Below are positions 29,669 through 39,290 of a stretch of 64,000 bases of DNA, one piece after another. A model generated the notes under the pieces. The model saw only the letters and a list, made by a program, of their open reading frames with translations, had not been told where the DNA came from and made no database searches. The DNA is from Microvirga arabica. Its GTDB lineage: Bacteria > Pseudomonadota > Alphaproteobacteria > Rhizobiales > Beijerinckiaceae. The stretch lies in the NCBI RefSeq assembly GCF_016811235.1, contig NZ_JAFBID010000016.1, positions 1-64,000 of the forward strand. Reading direction: 5' to 3'. Every line of letters begins with the position of its first letter. The first letter of the stretch is position 1. The position numbers were made by a program, and so were the translations under genes.

Positions 29669-30673
29669 TTACATCGGGCACTTGGAGTCCGACATGTAGT
29701 CGTGGACCTTGATGGCGCCGGACTTGATGTCGGCGGCGGCCTTGTCGGCGGCAGCCTTCATCTCGGCGGTGACGAGCGACTTGTTGTTGTCGTCGAGCGC
29801 CCAGGCCACGCCGTCTTCCTTGAGACCGAGCACCGAAACGCCGGCCTTGAAGGTGCCCTTCTTGGCCTGATCGAAGGCGTTGTAAGTAGCCACATCCACG
29901 CGCTTGACCATGGAGGTCAGGATCTTGCCCGGATGCATGCCGTTCTGGTTCGAGTCGACGCCGATGCCGAGCTTGCCAGCATCCGCAGCAGCGCGCATTA
30001 CGCCCACGCCCGTGCCGCCGGCCGCATGGTAGATCACGTCGGCGCCGCGATCGATCTGGCCCTTGGCGAGCTCGCCGCCCTTCACCGGATCGTTCCAAGC
30101 CGCGCCCGTGGTGCCGGTCATGTTCTGGAACACCTCGGCGTCCTTCTTGGCGTACTTGACGCCCTGGACGTAGCCGCAGGCGAACTTGCGGATGAGCGGG
30201 ATGTCCATGCCGCCCACGAAGCCGACCTTGTTGGTCTTGGAGGCCTGGGCCGCCAAGAGGCCGACAAGGAACGAGCCCTCATGCTCCTTGAACACGACGG
30301 ACTGCACGTTCGGCTTCTCGACCACGGCGTCGATGATGGCGAACTGGGTCTTCGGGAACTCCTCGGCGACCTTCTTCAGCGCGGTCTCCTGGGAGAAGCC
30401 CACGGCCAGGATCGGCGAGAAGCCGTCGCGGGCGAAGCGGCGCAGGGCCTGCTCGCGCTGGGCGTCGTTCTGCGGCTCGAAATCGCGGTAGTCGGTGCCC
30501 GTGTCCCTCTTGTACTTCTCGGCGCCGGTATGAACGCCCTCGTTGAAGGACTTGTCGAATTTGCCGCCGAGATCGTAGACGATCGCGGGCTTGAAGGCAG
30601 GAGCCTGGGCGAAGGCGAAGGAGGCGGAGAAGGCGAGGCCCGCGAGTGCGAGGCCAAACTTGGTAACTGTCAT
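29669..30673 (-). CDS. BMP family nucleoside-binding periplasmic protein
   Basis: A 334-residue solute-binding protein of the Bmp/PnrA family (PF02608), which captures purine or pyrimidine nucleosides. The Sec signal peptide covers residues 1-22 (SFAFA-QA cleavage). Family blocks are IVYDLGGKFDKSFNEG, VGFVGGMDIPLIRKF and HAAGGTGVGV. No lipobox Cys is present, so it is soluble. First gene of the ten-gene nucleoside operon, divergent from the moeB-like gene across 152 bases that must hold both promoters. Confidence 0.92.
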   Translation of the reverse strand: MTVTKFGLALAGLAFSASFAFAQAPAFKPAIVYDLGGKFDKSFNEGVHTGAEKYKRDTGTDYRDFEPQNDAQREQALRRFARDGFSPILAVGFSQETALKKVAEEFPKTQFAIIDAVVEKPNVQSVVFKEHEGSFLVGLLAAQASKTNKVGFVGGMDIPLIRKFACGYVQGVKYAKKDAEVFQNMTGTTGAAWNDPVKGGELAKGQIDRGADVIYHAAGGTGVGVMRAAADAGKLGIGVDSNQNGMHPGKILTSMVKRVDVATYNAFDQAKKGTFKAGVSVLGLKEDGVAWALDDNNKSLVTAEMKAAADKAAADIKSGAIKVHDYMSDSKCPM

Positions 30674-30825
30674 CGGCTTAGTTCCCTGTTAGACGCCGGC
30701 TTTTTGCCGGTTGCCCCATGACGATGGCACGGCAAGGGTCACAACGCCAAGGCCTCTGTCAAGGCGGCATGTTATTTCCTTCACGGAATGGTTGATAGCC
30801 ATGGCCATTCCCGTAAGGTCACAGT

Positions 30826-31602
30826 ATGTCCTTGAGCCCTGACGAAATCGACCGCTATGCCCGCCACCTCGTTCTCCGGGACGTGGGCGGACCGGGGCAG
30901 CAGAAGCTTAAAAGTGCTCGCGTTCTCGTGATCGGCGCCGGAGGCCTGGGTGCCCCCCTGATCCAGTATCTTGCGGCCGCTGGGATCGGCACCATCGGCA
31001 TCGTGGATGACGATACGGTCAGCCTCTCAAACCTGCAGCGGCAGGTGATCCATGGAACTCCCGATCTCGGCCGCCCCAAGGTGGCGAGCGCCACGGATGC
31101 GGTCAGGCGGCTCAATCCGCATGTGGCGGTCGAGACCCATGCCGCCCGCCTGATGCCGGAGAATGCGCGGGGGCTGGTCGGCCGTTACGATATCGTCGCC
31201 GACGGCTCGGACAACTTCGAAACGCGCTATGCAGTCTCCGATGCCTGCTTTTTCGAGAAGAAGCCCCTGGTGACGGCGGCTCTGGGCCAGTTCGACGCCT
31301 CGCTCACCACGATCCGGGCGCATGAGAGCGAACCGGACGGCCGGCCGAACCCCACCTACCGCTGCCTCTTCCCCTCTCCGCCTCCCCCGGGCGCAATCCC
31401 CACCTGTGCAGAGGCCGGCGTCCTTGGAGCGCTCGCGGGTGTCATGGGGAGCCTGATGGCCATGGAGGTGATCCGGGAGATCGTCGGTTTCGGCGAGAGC
31501 CTCGTGGGGCGGCTGCTGATGGTCGATGCGCGCGCGATGCGGTTCGATACGGTGCGCTACGGGTGGGATGAGGCGAATCCGTTGAGTGGAACGTCTCGAT
31601 AA
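30826..31602 (+). CDS. moeB: MoeB/ThiF family adenylyltransferase
   Basis: A 258-residue E1-like enzyme that adenylates the C-terminus of a ubiquitin-like sulfur carrier (MoaD or ThiS) in molybdopterin or thiamine synthesis. ATP site GAGGLGAP at 37-44, the NLQRQVIH block at 69-76, and ADGSDNFETR. Of the CxxC zinc pairs of E. coli MoeB only C180 (TYRC) is seen and the C-terminal pair is missing; C194 lies in PTCAEAG. No MoaD or ThiS gene is nearby, so MoeB versus ThiF cannot be decided. Confidence 0.85.
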   Translation: MSLSPDEIDRYARHLVLRDVGGPGQQKLKSARVLVIGAGGLGAPLIQYLAAAGIGTIGIVDDDTVSLSNLQRQVIHGTPDLGRPKVASATDAVRRLNPHVAVETHAARLMPENARGLVGRYDIVADGSDNFETRYAVSDACFFEKKPLVTAALGQFDASLTTIRAHESEPDGRPNPTYRCLFPSPPPPGAIPTCAEAGVLGALAGVMGSLMAMEVIREIVGFGESLVGRLLMVDARAMRFDTVRYGWDEANPLSGTSR

Positions 31603-31707
31603 ACCCTCTCCCCTTTGCGGGAGAGGGGCTGTGCTCGACCTCCGACGGCCCCTTTCCCGCCCTGCTTTGCAGGGCACCCTCCCCCGCAAAGGGGGGAGGG
31701 TTAAGCG
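31603..31707. repeat. GC-rich inverted repeat between convergent genes
   Basis: ACCCTCTCCCC and TTTGCGGGAGAGGGG at the left and CCTCCCCCGCAAAGGGGGGAGGGTT at the right form arms around a central CCCTGCTTTGCAGGG hairpin. This kind of element is frequent between genes in Methylobacteriaceae-type genomes. It fills the gap between the convergent moeB-like and pheT genes and may act as a bidirectional transcription end. Confidence 0.6.
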
Positions 31708-31709
31708 TT

Positions 31710-34133
31710 TTAGGACCTCAGCACCGCGCCAGTCTTCTTCGACACCTCGCCGACGATCTTGGCGGACACCGCCTCGATCTCCACGTCGGTGAGCGTCTTC
31801 TCCGTGGGCTGGAGGGTGACGGCAATCGCCACGGACTTCTTGTCCGGGTCGATGCCGGTGCCCTCGTAGATGTCGAACACGTCGACACCCACGATCAGTT
31901 GGCGCTCGGCCCCTTGCGCCGCCTTCACGATGTCGCCGGCCGCCACGTCGCGACCGACCACGAAGGCGAAGTCGCGGGTGAGCGGCTGGAAGTCGGGCAG
32001 GGTCAGCTTCGACTTCATTTTGGTGGGCTTGGCCTTGGGTGGCGGCAGCGCATCGAGATTGAGTTCGAAGGCCACCAGCGGCCCCTTCAGGTCGAGGGCT
32101 TTCAAGGCCTTCGGGTGCACCTCGCCGAAGGCTCCGACCACGTTCTTGGGGCCGAATTGTAGGGTGCCCGAACGGCCAGGATGAAACCAAGCCGGGCCCC
32201 CGGCCACGATCTGGAGACCGCCGGACGGGATGCCGAGCGCCGCGAGCAGGGCCAGCACGTCGGCCTTGGCATCAAAAGCGTCGACGCTCTGCGCGCCGCC
32301 GTCCCAGTGACGGCCCACACCCTCAGCACGCGCCGTGCCGCGGCGGACAGCCGCTGCCTTGATCGACTGGCCTTCCGGCTCGTCCGACGCGAAGGTCTGG
32401 CCGACCTCGAAGAGGGCTACATCACTGAACCCGCGATCTGCATTGCGCTGCGCCGCCTTTAGCAGACCGGGCAGCAGGCTCGGGCGCATGTCGGAGAGCT
32501 CAGCCGCGATCGGATTGGCGAGCGCAAGCCGTGCATCGCCACCACCGAACAGCTCCGCCTCATCCTTGGCGATGAAGGACCACGTGACGGCCTCCACCAG
32601 ACCGCGCACGGCCAGCGTTCGGCGGGCAAGCCGCGTGCGCTTCTGAATCAGAGTCAGAATGGGCTTGGCCACCACGTCTTCCAGACGGGGCAAGGGCTTG
32701 GGCTCGATGCGGTCAACGCCGGCGATGCGGATCACCTCCTCGACGAGATCAGCCTTGCCCTCGATGTCCGGGCGCCAGGACGGAGCCGTGACGCTGACGC
32801 GCTCGCCAGCGCCCTGCACCTGGAACCCGAGCTTCTTCAGAATGTCCTCGGATTCCGAGGGCTTCACGTCGAGACCCGACAGGCGCGGAACCTCCGAATA
32901 GGGGAAGTCGATCACGCGCGTCGCCTCCGGTACCTTGCCGGCGATCACGGCCTCGCTCGCCTCGCCGCCGCAGAGGTCGATGACCATCTGCGTGGCGAGA
33001 TCGAGACCGGGCACCGTGAAGGCCGGGTCGACGCCGCGCTCGAAGCGGTAACGGGCATCGGTGATGATCCCGAGCTTGCGGCCGGTCTGGGCGATGTTGA
33101 GCGGATCCCACAGGGCGGACTCGATCAGCACGTCCGTGGTGCCCTCGTCCGAGCCGGAATGCTCGCCGCCCATGATGCCGCCGATCGATTCAACGCCATT
33201 GTCGTCGGCGATCACCACAATGCTCGGATCGAGCTTGTAGGTGCGCGTGTCGAGGGCCAGCACCTCCTCGCCCTCCTTCGCCCGACGAACGGTGAGGTTG
33301 CCCTTCACCTTCTTGAGGTCGAACACGTGGAGCGGGCGACCGCGATCGAAGGTGATATAGTTGGTGATGTCCACCAGCGCATTGATCGGGCGAAGCCCGA
33401 TGGCGAGCAGGCGGCGCTGCATCCATTCAGGCGACGGGCCGTTCTTCACGCCGCGCACGAGGCGAAGCGCGAAGGCCGGGCAGAGCTTCGCGTCCTCGTC
33501 CGAGAAATCGAGCGTCACGGAGACCGGGCAGGCCCCCTTGCCCTGAACAGGCGCGACAGCATCACCCTTGAGGGTGCCGAGGCCGGCGGCCGCGAGATCG
33601 CGGGCGATGCCGTGGATCGACGTGCAATCCGGGCGGTTTGGCGTCAGGTTGATCTCGATCACCGGATCATCGAGCCTAGCGTAAGATGCATAAGCCTGAC
33701 CCACCGGCGCATCTTCTGGCAGGTCGATGATGCCGTCGTGATCGTCGGAGATCTCGAGCTCGGAGCCTGAGCACAGCATGCCCTTGCTCTCGACGCCCCG
33801 GATGGTGCCGACGCCCAGCGTGATGTTCTTGCCCGGAATGTAGGTGCCGGGCGGCGCGAACACGCTCTTCATGCCGGTGCGGGCGTTGGGCGCGCCGCAG
33901 ACCACCTGGATCGGGTCGCCTTCGCCCGTATCGACCATGCACACGCGCAGGCGATCGGCATTGGGGTGCTGCACGGCGGAGATCACATAGGCGACCTTGT
34001 AGGGCGCCAGCGCCTTCGCCTTGTCCTCCACGCCCTCGACCTCAAGGCCGATGCGCGTGAGCGTCTCGACGATCTCGTCGAGGGAGGCCGAGGTGTCGAG
34101 GTGATCCTTCAGCCAGGAGAGGGTGAATTTCAT
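31710..34133 (-). CDS. pheT: Phenylalanyl-tRNA synthetase beta subunit
   Basis: The 807-residue beta chain of the alpha2-beta2 enzyme that charges tRNA-Phe. Domains in order: N-terminal [14 protein letters not shown], the OB-fold tRNA-binding domain (about 40-150), the B3/B4 editing region (about 215-400, [10 protein letters not shown]), B5 (about 405-475), the catalytic-like core, and the FDX-ACB anticodon domain (about 710-807, [15 protein letters not shown]). Normal length. It follows pheS by 12 bases. Confidence 0.97.
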   Translation of the reverse strand: MKFTLSWLKDHLDTSASLDEIVETLTRIGLEVEGVEDKAKALAPYKVAYVISAVQHPNADRLRVCMVDTGEGDPIQVVCGAPNARTGMKSVFAPPGTYIPGKNITLGVGTIRGVESKGMLCSGSELEISDDHDGIIDLPEDAPVGQAYASYARLDDPVIEINLTPNRPDCTSIHGIARDLAAAGLGTLKGDAVAPVQGKGACPVSVTLDFSDEDAKLCPAFALRLVRGVKNGPSPEWMQRRLLAIGLRPINALVDITNYITFDRGRPLHVFDLKKVKGNLTVRRAKEGEEVLALDTRTYKLDPSIVVIADDNGVESIGGIMGGEHSGSDEGTTDVLIESALWDPLNIAQTGRKLGIITDARYRFERGVDPAFTVPGLDLATQMVIDLCGGEASEAVIAGKVPEATRVIDFPYSEVPRLSGLDVKPSESEDILKKLGFQVQGAGERVSVTAPSWRPDIEGKADLVEEVIRIAGVDRIEPKPLPRLEDVVAKPILTLIQKRTRLARRTLAVRGLVEAVTWSFIAKDEAELFGGGDARLALANPIAAELSDMRPSLLPGLLKAAQRNADRGFSDVALFEVGQTFASDEPEGQSIKAAAVRRGTARAEGVGRHWDGGAQSVDAFDAKADVLALLAALGIPSGGLQIVAGGPAWFHPGRSGTLQFGPKNVVGAFGEVHPKALKALDLKGPLVAFELNLDALPPPKAKPTKMKSKLTLPDFQPLTRDFAFVVGRDVAAGDIVKAAQGAERQLIVGVDVFDIYEGTGIDPDKKSVAIAVTLQPTEKTLTDVEIEAVSAKIVGEVSKKTGAVLRS

Positions 34134-34145
34134 GATAGCTCTCCC

Positions 34146-35228
34146 TTAGGAAGTCAGGCCGCTGACGAGGCTCGGGATGTCGAGCGGGCGGAAACCATAG
34201 TGGTTCAGCCAGCGCACATCGGCTTCGAAGAAGGGGCGCAGGTCCGGCATGCCGTATTTCAGCATGGCGATGCGATCGATGCCCATGCCCCAGGCAAAGC
34301 CCTGATACTCATCCGGATCGAGCCCGCAATTGCGCAGCACGTTCGGATGAACCATGCCGCAGCCGAGGATCTCGAGCCAGTCCGTGCCCTCGCCGAAGCG
34401 GATTTCGCCGCCCTTGCGCGAGCACTGGATGTCGACTTCGGCCGAAGGTTCGGTGAAGGGGAAGAACGACGGCCGGAACCGCATCTTCACTTGGTCGACC
34501 TCAAAGAACGCCTTGCAGAACTCCTCCAGGATCCACTTGAGATGCGCGATGTTGGCCTGCTTGTCGATGACGAGGCCTTCCACCTGGTGGAACATGGGCG
34601 TGTGGGTCTGGTCCGAGTCGTGCCGATAGGTCCGCCCCGGAATGATTACCCGGATCGGCGGCGCCTTGGACGTCATCGTGCGGATCTGGACCGGTGAGGT
34701 GTGCGTACGCAGCACCTTGCGCTCACCCTTCTCGTCGGGGGCGAGGAAGAAGGTGTCGTGCATCTCGCGGGCCGGATGACCCTCGGGGAAGTTCAGCGCC
34801 GTGAAGTTGAGATAGTCGGTCTCGATATCCGGCCCCTCGGCCACGGAGAAACCCATATCGGCGAAGATCGCCGTCAGTTCCTCGATCACCTGGCTGATCG
34901 GGTGGATGCGGCCGCGGGACTCAGGCGCTTCGGGCACCGGCAGGGTCACGTCGATGCGCTCGGCGGAGAGCCGGGCTTCGAGGGCCGCCTCTCCGAGCGT
35001 CTCTTTCCTGGCAGCGATTGCGCCTTGAATCTTGTCGCGCAGGCCGTTGATGAGCGGGCCGCGTTCTTTCCGCTCCTCGGGCGTCATGGAGCCGAGGGTC
35101 TTCAGCAGTTCGGAAACGGAGCCCTTCTTGCCGAGCGCGGACACGCGCACGGATTCAAGAGCCGCCTCGTCGCCGGCGGCTTCGACCTGGGTGAGCAGGT
35201 CACGTTCGAGATGGTTGAGATCGGTCAT
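34146..35228 (-). CDS. pheS: Phenylalanyl-tRNA synthetase alpha subunit
   Basis: The 360-residue catalytic subunit. An N-terminal coiled-coil arm (about 1-90) precedes the class II catalytic core with HDTFF and [10 protein letters not shown] in motif 2 and [18 protein letters not shown] in motif 3. ATG 35228 gives the family N-terminus [20 protein letters not shown]; the further upstream open frame lacks similarity. Operon with pheT; rplT ends 190 bases upstream with a hairpin in between. Confidence 0.96.
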   Translation of the reverse strand: MTDLNHLERDLLTQVEAAGDEAALESVRVSALGKKGSVSELLKTLGSMTPEERKERGPLINGLRDKIQGAIAARKETLGEAALEARLSAERIDVTLPVPEAPESRGRIHPISQVIEELTAIFADMGFSVAEGPDIETDYLNFTALNFPEGHPAREMHDTFFLAPDEKGERKVLRTHTSPVQIRTMTSKAPPIRVIIPGRTYRHDSDQTHTPMFHQVEGLVIDKQANIAHLKWILEEFCKAFFEVDQVKMRFRPSFFPFTEPSAEVDIQCSRKGGEIRFGEGTDWLEILGCGMVHPNVLRNCGLDPDEYQGFAWGMGIDRIAMLKYGMPDLRPFFEADVRWLNHYGFRPLDIPSLVSGLTS

Positions 35229-35374
35229 CGGTCCCTGGCCAGATGCAAGCGCCAAATTCAGGCGCCTTGAGTGAGGCGCGGCGCGGGAACCGTCAAGTCG
35301 TCCGAGCCGCAAAAAGGCAACCGACAGCGTGAGAGCCGTCAGCGCGGGTGGTCTCGGAGAAGGGGGAGGAAGGC

Positions 35375-35399
35375 GGTGCGGCTGAAAGCCAGCCGCACC
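35375..35399 (-). terminator. Hairpin between rplT and pheS
   Basis: A perfect 9-bp stem (35375-35383 with 35391-35399) and a 7-base loop lie 20 bases after the rplT stop. On the minus strand it is followed by CGCCTTCCTCCCCC, pyrimidine-rich but not a clean U-run. It could be a weak terminator or processing site separating the ribosomal genes from pheST. Confidence 0.5.
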
Positions 35400-35418
35400 G
35401 AGAGCTTAGTCTATCCGA

Positions 35419-35787
35419 TTAGGCGGCCTGCTGCGGCAGGGCGGCCTTGGCGCGCTCCACGTAAGCGGCGAAAGCCGCCGGCTCGTGGATGGCCAGCTCG
35501 GACAGGACCTTGCGATCGACCTCGATCCCAGCCTTGCCGAGACCGTCGATAAATCGGGAATAGGTCATGTCATGCATGCGGACCGCAGCGTTGAGGCGCT
35601 GGATCCAGAGAGCGCGGAACGTGCGCTTCTTGTTGCGACGGTCGCGCGTCGCATACTGCATGCTCTTCTCGACCGCCTGCTTGGCAATGCGGATCGTGTT
35701 CTTGCGGCGGCCGTAGAAGCCCTTGGCTGCCTTGAAAACCTTCTTGTGCTTGGCGTGGGCGGTAACGCCCCGTTTGACGCGGGCCAT
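35419..35787 (-). CDS. rplT: Ribosomal protein L20
   Basis: Large-subunit assembly protein bL20, 122 residues, starting [20 protein letters not shown] and very basic through residue 90, normal length. In bacteria it also represses its own operon by binding leader RNA; whether that applies here cannot be seen. Order infC-rpmI-rplT is the conserved one. Confidence 0.97.
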   Translation of the reverse strand: MARVKRGVTAHAKHKKVFKAAKGFYGRRKNTIRIAKQAVEKSMQYATRDRRNKKRTFRALWIQRLNAAVRMHDMTYSRFIDGLGKAGIEVDRKVLSELAIHEPAAFAAYVERAKAALPQQAA

Positions 35788-35828
35788 GGAAAAACTCCTT
35801 CAAAATCCGGGATGTGGGAAGAACCGTC

Positions 35829-36029
35829 TCAGCCGTTGGGCAGGAAGTACTTCTTCACGTTGTAGGCATCACCCTCGAACATGGTCGTGGTGCCGCGCAG
35901 GTTGCGGATCTGCTTGTTGGTCCGCTTGATCATCCCGTGGCGCTTGCCGGCCTGGGCGTAAACAACCTTGCCGGTGCCAGTGATCTTGAAGCGCTTTTTC
36001 GCGCCCGACTTCGTCTTCAGCTTGGGCAT
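35829..36029 (-). CDS. rpmI: Ribosomal protein L35
   Basis: A 66-residue basic protein with the bL35 sequence [20 protein letters not shown] and an ending KYFLPNG. It lies 41 bases upstream of rplT and about 200 bases after infC. Normal length. Confidence 0.97.
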   Translation of the reverse strand: MPKLKTKSGAKKRFKITGTGKVVYAQAGKRHGMIKRTNKQIRNLRGTTTMFEGDAYNVKKYFLPNG

Positions 36030-36173
36030 TTGGCTCTCCTTTGGACAGGCTTCGGAAGCGGCTTAAACCGCCCTTCGGCCTTTTCATTGCTGCATTGAGC
36101 AAAACAAACCGCCACGGCAGCCCTAACAGCCGGGCGGTTCGATGAAGGCGGCCTTATGACAGAAGGCCGCCCT

Positions 36174-36206
36174 AAAAGCAATGGCCGCCGGTGCCCCGAC
36201 GGCCAT
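36174..36206 (-). terminator. Hairpin between infC and rpmI
   Basis: On the minus strand ATGGCCG and CGGCCAT arms (36206-36181) enclose a GC-rich loop and are followed by TGCTTTTAG. A second perfect 9-bp inverted repeat, GGCGGCCTT with AAGGCCGCC, lies just beyond (about 36146-36172). The pair could terminate part of the infC transcripts or be structures for L20 autocontrol. Confidence 0.5.
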
Positions 36207-36230
36207 GAAATTTCTTGTCTGGAGAGGTCC

Positions 36231-36773
36231 TTAGCGCGGAGCCAGGACCATGACGACCTGACGGCCCTCGAAGTTCGGCTCCATCTCGACCTTGGCGATA
36301 TCGCCCACGTCCGACTTGACCCGGTCCAGAACCTTCAGTCCGAGGGACTGGTGGGCCATTTCGCGACCGCGGAAGCGCAGGGTGATCTTCACCTTGTTGC
36401 CTTCCTCGAAGAAGCCCTTCATGGCCTTCATCTTGACCTCGTAGTCGTGGTCATCGATGCCGGGACGCAGCTTGATTTCCTTGACCTCGACCGTCTTCTG
36501 CTTCTTGCGAGCCTCGGCGGCCTTCTTCTGCTCCAGGAAGCGGAATTTGCCGTAGTCGAGGATCTTGCAGACGGGAGGGGTGGCGTTCGGCGAGATCTCC
36601 ACGAGATCGAGGCCTGCCTCTTCGGCAACCTTCAGGGCATCGAAGAAGGCCATCACGCCCCGGTTCTGCCCCGTATCGTCGATCAGCTGTACTTCGCGAA
36701 CACCGCGAATGTCTCGGTTGGCGCGCGGTCCGTCCTTCTGCGGCACCGGCATGGCTCTCATTGGTCTGCGAAT
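36231..36773 (-). CDS. infC: Translation initiation factor IF-3, predicted AUU start
   Basis: IF-3 keeps 30S subunits free and proofreads start codons. The C-terminal domain ([19 protein letters not shown]) and N-terminal domain (VREVQLID) are both clear. I place the start at ATT 36773-36771: AGGAG sits nine bases before it, whereas the in-frame ATGs at 36761 and 36752 have no ribosome binding site. The reading (fMet)[18 protein letters not shown] also matches the RRP-type N-terminus of rhizobial IF-3, giving 180 residues. An AUU start lets IF-3 repress its own translation, as known in E. coli. Confidence 0.9.
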   Translation of the reverse strand: MRRPMRAMPVPQKDGPRANRDIRGVREVQLIDDTGQNRGVMAFFDALKVAEEAGLDLVEISPNATPPVCKILDYGKFRFLEQKKAAEARKKQKTVEVKEIKLRPGIDDHDYEVKMKAMKGFFEEGNKVKITLRFRGREMAHQSLGLKVLDRVKSDVGDIAKVEMEPNFEGRQVVMVLAPR

Positions 36774-36787
36774 GGCTCGTATCTCCT
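36771..36787 (-). promoter_or_regulatory. Ribosome binding site and AUU start codon of infC
   Basis: AGGAG at 36787-36783, a 9-base spacer, and ATT at 36773-36771, in frame with infC. It decides the start of the gene and implies autoregulation through start-codon discrimination. A possible -35 TTGACT for this gene is at 36891-36886. Confidence 0.75.
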
Positions 36788-36887
36788 GTTAAGGGCTAGG
36801 TTGAGGACCGGAGATCCAGGGGACCCCTGCTGTGCATGCTCAGCCTTGCCACGAATGATTCGACATTTCGCGCAAACGCGCGGGAAG

Positions 36888-38132
36888 TCAACTTGTTCTA
36901 TGGGTAAAACGGCCCTCAAGAAGCGCGGAATAAACATCCAGCGTGCCGGAGACCATGCGCTCGAGCGAGAAATGACGCTCCACATGGGCCCGGGCCCTGG
37001 CACCCAGGGCGATTCTCGCGCTCGCCCCAAGACCGAGGGCAGCACCGACCGCCTCGGCCAGCGCGTTCGCATCGCCGGCGGGGATGCGCCAGCCCGTCCG
37101 CTCGTGCGGCGGCACGGCCGGGGGCGACAGCACCGTCTCCGGCACGGCTCCGAGATCGGAGACGACCACCGGCGTCCCCATGGCCTGAGCCTCCACGGCC
37201 GACCGGCCGAAGGCCTCCGGCTCGGTGGACGGCACGGTCACGACGGACGCCGCCAGGAAGGCGGCCGGCATGTCGGTGCAGTGGCCGACCCGGCGCACGA
37301 TGCCCTTCAGCCTCTTCGCCTCGATCAGGCTGTCGAGATCCTTCACATAGGATTCCCTCCCCTGCGGGTCGCCGGCAAGAATATAGGCGACATCGGTCAG
37401 GCCTGCGTCGCGCAGATTGGCGGCCGCTTCGATCAGCACCTTCTGGCCTTTCCAGCCCGTCAGCCGGGCGGCGAGCAGCACCACCCGCTCGTGGGGCGCC
37501 ACCTCCCAGGCCTTGCGCAAAGCCTCGATCCGTTCCGGCGCCACGGCGTTCGGAGAGAACACGGCGAAATCCGTGCCCCGGTGGAGCACACGGATGCGCT
37601 CGCCGGCCTGGGGGTAGACCGAGCGGATCAGCTCGCCCGTGTAGTGGGAATTGGCGATGACCGCATCGCCGCGGGCCATCACCGAATTGTAGAGGACCTT
37701 TACCGAGGAGCGGCCGGAATAGCTGCCGTGGTAGGTGGTCACGAACGGGATGTTGAGCGATCGCGCGGCGCCCAGGCCCACCCAGGCCGGTGCCCGCGAG
37801 CGGGCATGAACGAGGGCAACCCGCTCGTCGTGGCAGATCCGGGCGAGCTTGCGCACGTTGACGAGCATGGAGAACGGGTTCTTCGATGCCGCCGGAAAGG
37901 GAATCCAGATGCCACCCTTGGTCTGGAGCTCGCCCACCAACCGGCCGCCCTCGGTTGCGACCAGTGCCCGCGCGCCGGCATGGACCAGCCCCTCGGCGAT
38001 ATCCACAGTGGTGCGTTCCGCCCCTCCCGCTTCCAGTTCGGGGACGATCTGAAGAATAGTCCGGCCCGCCAGCGGGTGCACGTGAGAGGACGGGAACGCC
38101 ATCCCTCCGCCGGGTCGCGATGAAAAACTCAC
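36888..38132 (-). CDS. Glycosyltransferase family 4 protein
   Basis: A 414-residue GT-B enzyme that moves a sugar from a nucleotide donor to a cell-surface glycan or lipid. The N-terminal domain starts ILQIVPELEAGGAERTTVDI; the C-terminal donor domain has VLLAARLTGWKGQKVLIEA and the E-x7-E motif in EAFGRSAVEAQAMGTPVVVS. Start is GTG 38132 (ATG 38102 is an alternative). Located upstream of infC on the same strand but with its own gap of 114 bases. Acceptor and sugar unknown; lipopolysaccharide is a guess, as in WaaG-like enzymes. Confidence 0.88.
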   Translation of the reverse strand: MSFSSRPGGGMAFPSSHVHPLAGRTILQIVPELEAGGAERTTVDIAEGLVHAGARALVATEGGRLVGELQTKGGIWIPFPAASKNPFSMLVNVRKLARICHDERVALVHARSRAPAWVGLGAARSLNIPFVTTYHGSYSGRSSVKVLYNSVMARGDAVIANSHYTGELIRSVYPQAGERIRVLHRGTDFAVFSPNAVAPERIEALRKAWEVAPHERVVLLAARLTGWKGQKVLIEAAANLRDAGLTDVAYILAGDPQGRESYVKDLDSLIEAKRLKGIVRRVGHCTDMPAAFLAASVVTVPSTEPEAFGRSAVEAQAMGTPVVVSDLGAVPETVLSPPAVPPHERTGWRIPAGDANALAEAVGAALGLGASARIALGARARAHVERHFSLERMVSGTLDVYSALLEGRFTHRTS

Positions 38133-38225
38133 GGAAGTCAGAGCCTTCTCAAAAATCGTCCGACAGAATCGTCCGAAAGAATCCTATATGACGCTTGCTT
38201 CAAAGCAGTTGAGGATGAGTTAACC

Positions 38226-38981
38226 ATGCCGCAAAGCGTCACGGTCGGACAGGATGCCCGCTCCATCGCCGTTCTCGCCCGGGAGGGCAAAGGCCCGCCT
38301 GTGGTCTGGCTCGGAGGCTTCAAGTCGGACATGCGGGCCACCAAGGCGACCGCCCTCGACGAATGGGCCGAGCGGAACGGCCGCGCCTTCGTGCGGTTCG
38401 ATTACAGCGGCCATGGCGGATCGGGCGGCGCCTTCGAGGAGGGCACTATCTCCCGCTGGCTTGAGGATGCACTTGCCGTCATCGAGCACTTTGTCCGGGA
38501 GCGGCCGATTCTCGTCGGCTCGTCGATGGGCGGCTGGATCAGCCTCCTGGCGGCCCGCCATCTGATGGAGAAGCGGCCGGATCTCGCCCCGGCCGGCATG
38601 GTGCTGATCGCCCCGGCCGTGGACATGACCGAGCGGCTGATGTGGAGCCGATTCCCCGAGGATCTGAGGCGGAGCATCCAGGAGACAGGCGTCTTTCACC
38701 GCCCATCCGCCTACTCCGATGATCCCTACCCCATCACCCTGAACCTGATCGAGGACGGCCGCCGCCATCTGCTTCTCGACCGGCCGATCCAGACCGGCTG
38801 CCCGGTCCATATCCTGCAGGGGATGGAAGATCCCGATGTCCCCTGGAGCCATGCGCTGGAATTGGTGGAGCACCTGCCAGGGGACAGCGTATCGCTGACG
38901 CTGATCAAGGATGGTGATCACCGGCTGTCCCGACCGGAGGACATCGAGCGGCTGATCGCAGCGGTTGCGGCAATTGCTTGA
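38226..38981 (+). CDS. Alpha/beta hydrolase
   Basis: A 251-residue serine hydrolase with nucleophile S100 in VGSSMGGW, the oxyanion stretch VVWLGGFKSDM near residues 26-36, and the catalytic His in KDGDHRLSRPEDI near 229; Asp is probably in GMEDPDVPW. The sequence resembles the ABHD10-like bacterial group (thioesterase or depalmitoylase-type enzymes). Substrate not predictable. Divergent from the glycosyltransferase and convergent with the DUF1150 gene. Confidence 0.85.
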   Translation: MPQSVTVGQDARSIAVLAREGKGPPVVWLGGFKSDMRATKATALDEWAERNGRAFVRFDYSGHGGSGGAFEEGTISRWLEDALAVIEHFVRERPILVGSSMGGWISLLAARHLMEKRPDLAPAGMVLIAPAVDMTERLMWSRFPEDLRRSIQETGVFHRPSAYSDDPYPITLNLIEDGRRHLLLDRPIQTGCPVHILQGMEDPDVPWSHALELVEHLPGDSVSLTLIKDGDHRLSRPEDIERLIAAVAAIA

Positions 38982-38998
38982 GAAGAGAGGTGGTGAGC

Positions 38999-39265
38999 CT
39001 AATGCAGGCTCACCATCGTCAGATCATGCGCCCAGGCATTGGCCACGGCAGCGTCGTGGTTGTCGGTCAGCAGGATAGGCTCGCCGCTGGCGGACAGGAG
39101 CGCGAACAGCCGCATGCCGGGCTGAAGCTTGGGAGCCTGGGGAAACAGCCGGGCAACCTCGTCGGACTCGATCGGCTTAACATAAGCCATCTGGCCCAAG
39201 CCCAGGGTGGCGAGCTCGGACACATCGAGGGCCGGCTCGTAATGGTTCTTGATCTCGAAGTTCAT
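38999..39265 (-). CDS. DUF1150 family protein
   Basis: An 88-residue protein of the DUF1150 family, found almost only in alphaproteobacteria beside small heat shock genes. Conserved parts are LGLGQMAYVKPI and LLTDNHDAAVANAWAHDL. ATG 39265 has AAGGAG six bases upstream; an ATG at 39271 is too close to that site. It follows hsp20 by 25 bases. Function unknown; a role in heat stress is suggested by the neighbour only. Confidence 0.85.
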   Translation of the reverse strand: MNFEIKNHYEPALDVSELATLGLGQMAYVKPIESDEVARLFPQAPKLQPGMRLFALLSASGEPILLTDNHDAAVANAWAHDLTMVSLH

Positions 39266-39290
39266 GGACATCTCCTTGATGCGGATGCCG

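Noticed and set aside
35229-35418. Phenylalanine leader-peptide attenuator or T-box before pheST
   Set aside because: No Phe-rich short reading frame, T-box sequence or terminator-antiterminator pair was recognisable.
36156-38123. 655-residue plus-strand open frame opposite infC and the glycosyltransferase
   Set aside because: It covers two certain genes on the other strand, has low-complexity composition and no recognisable domain.
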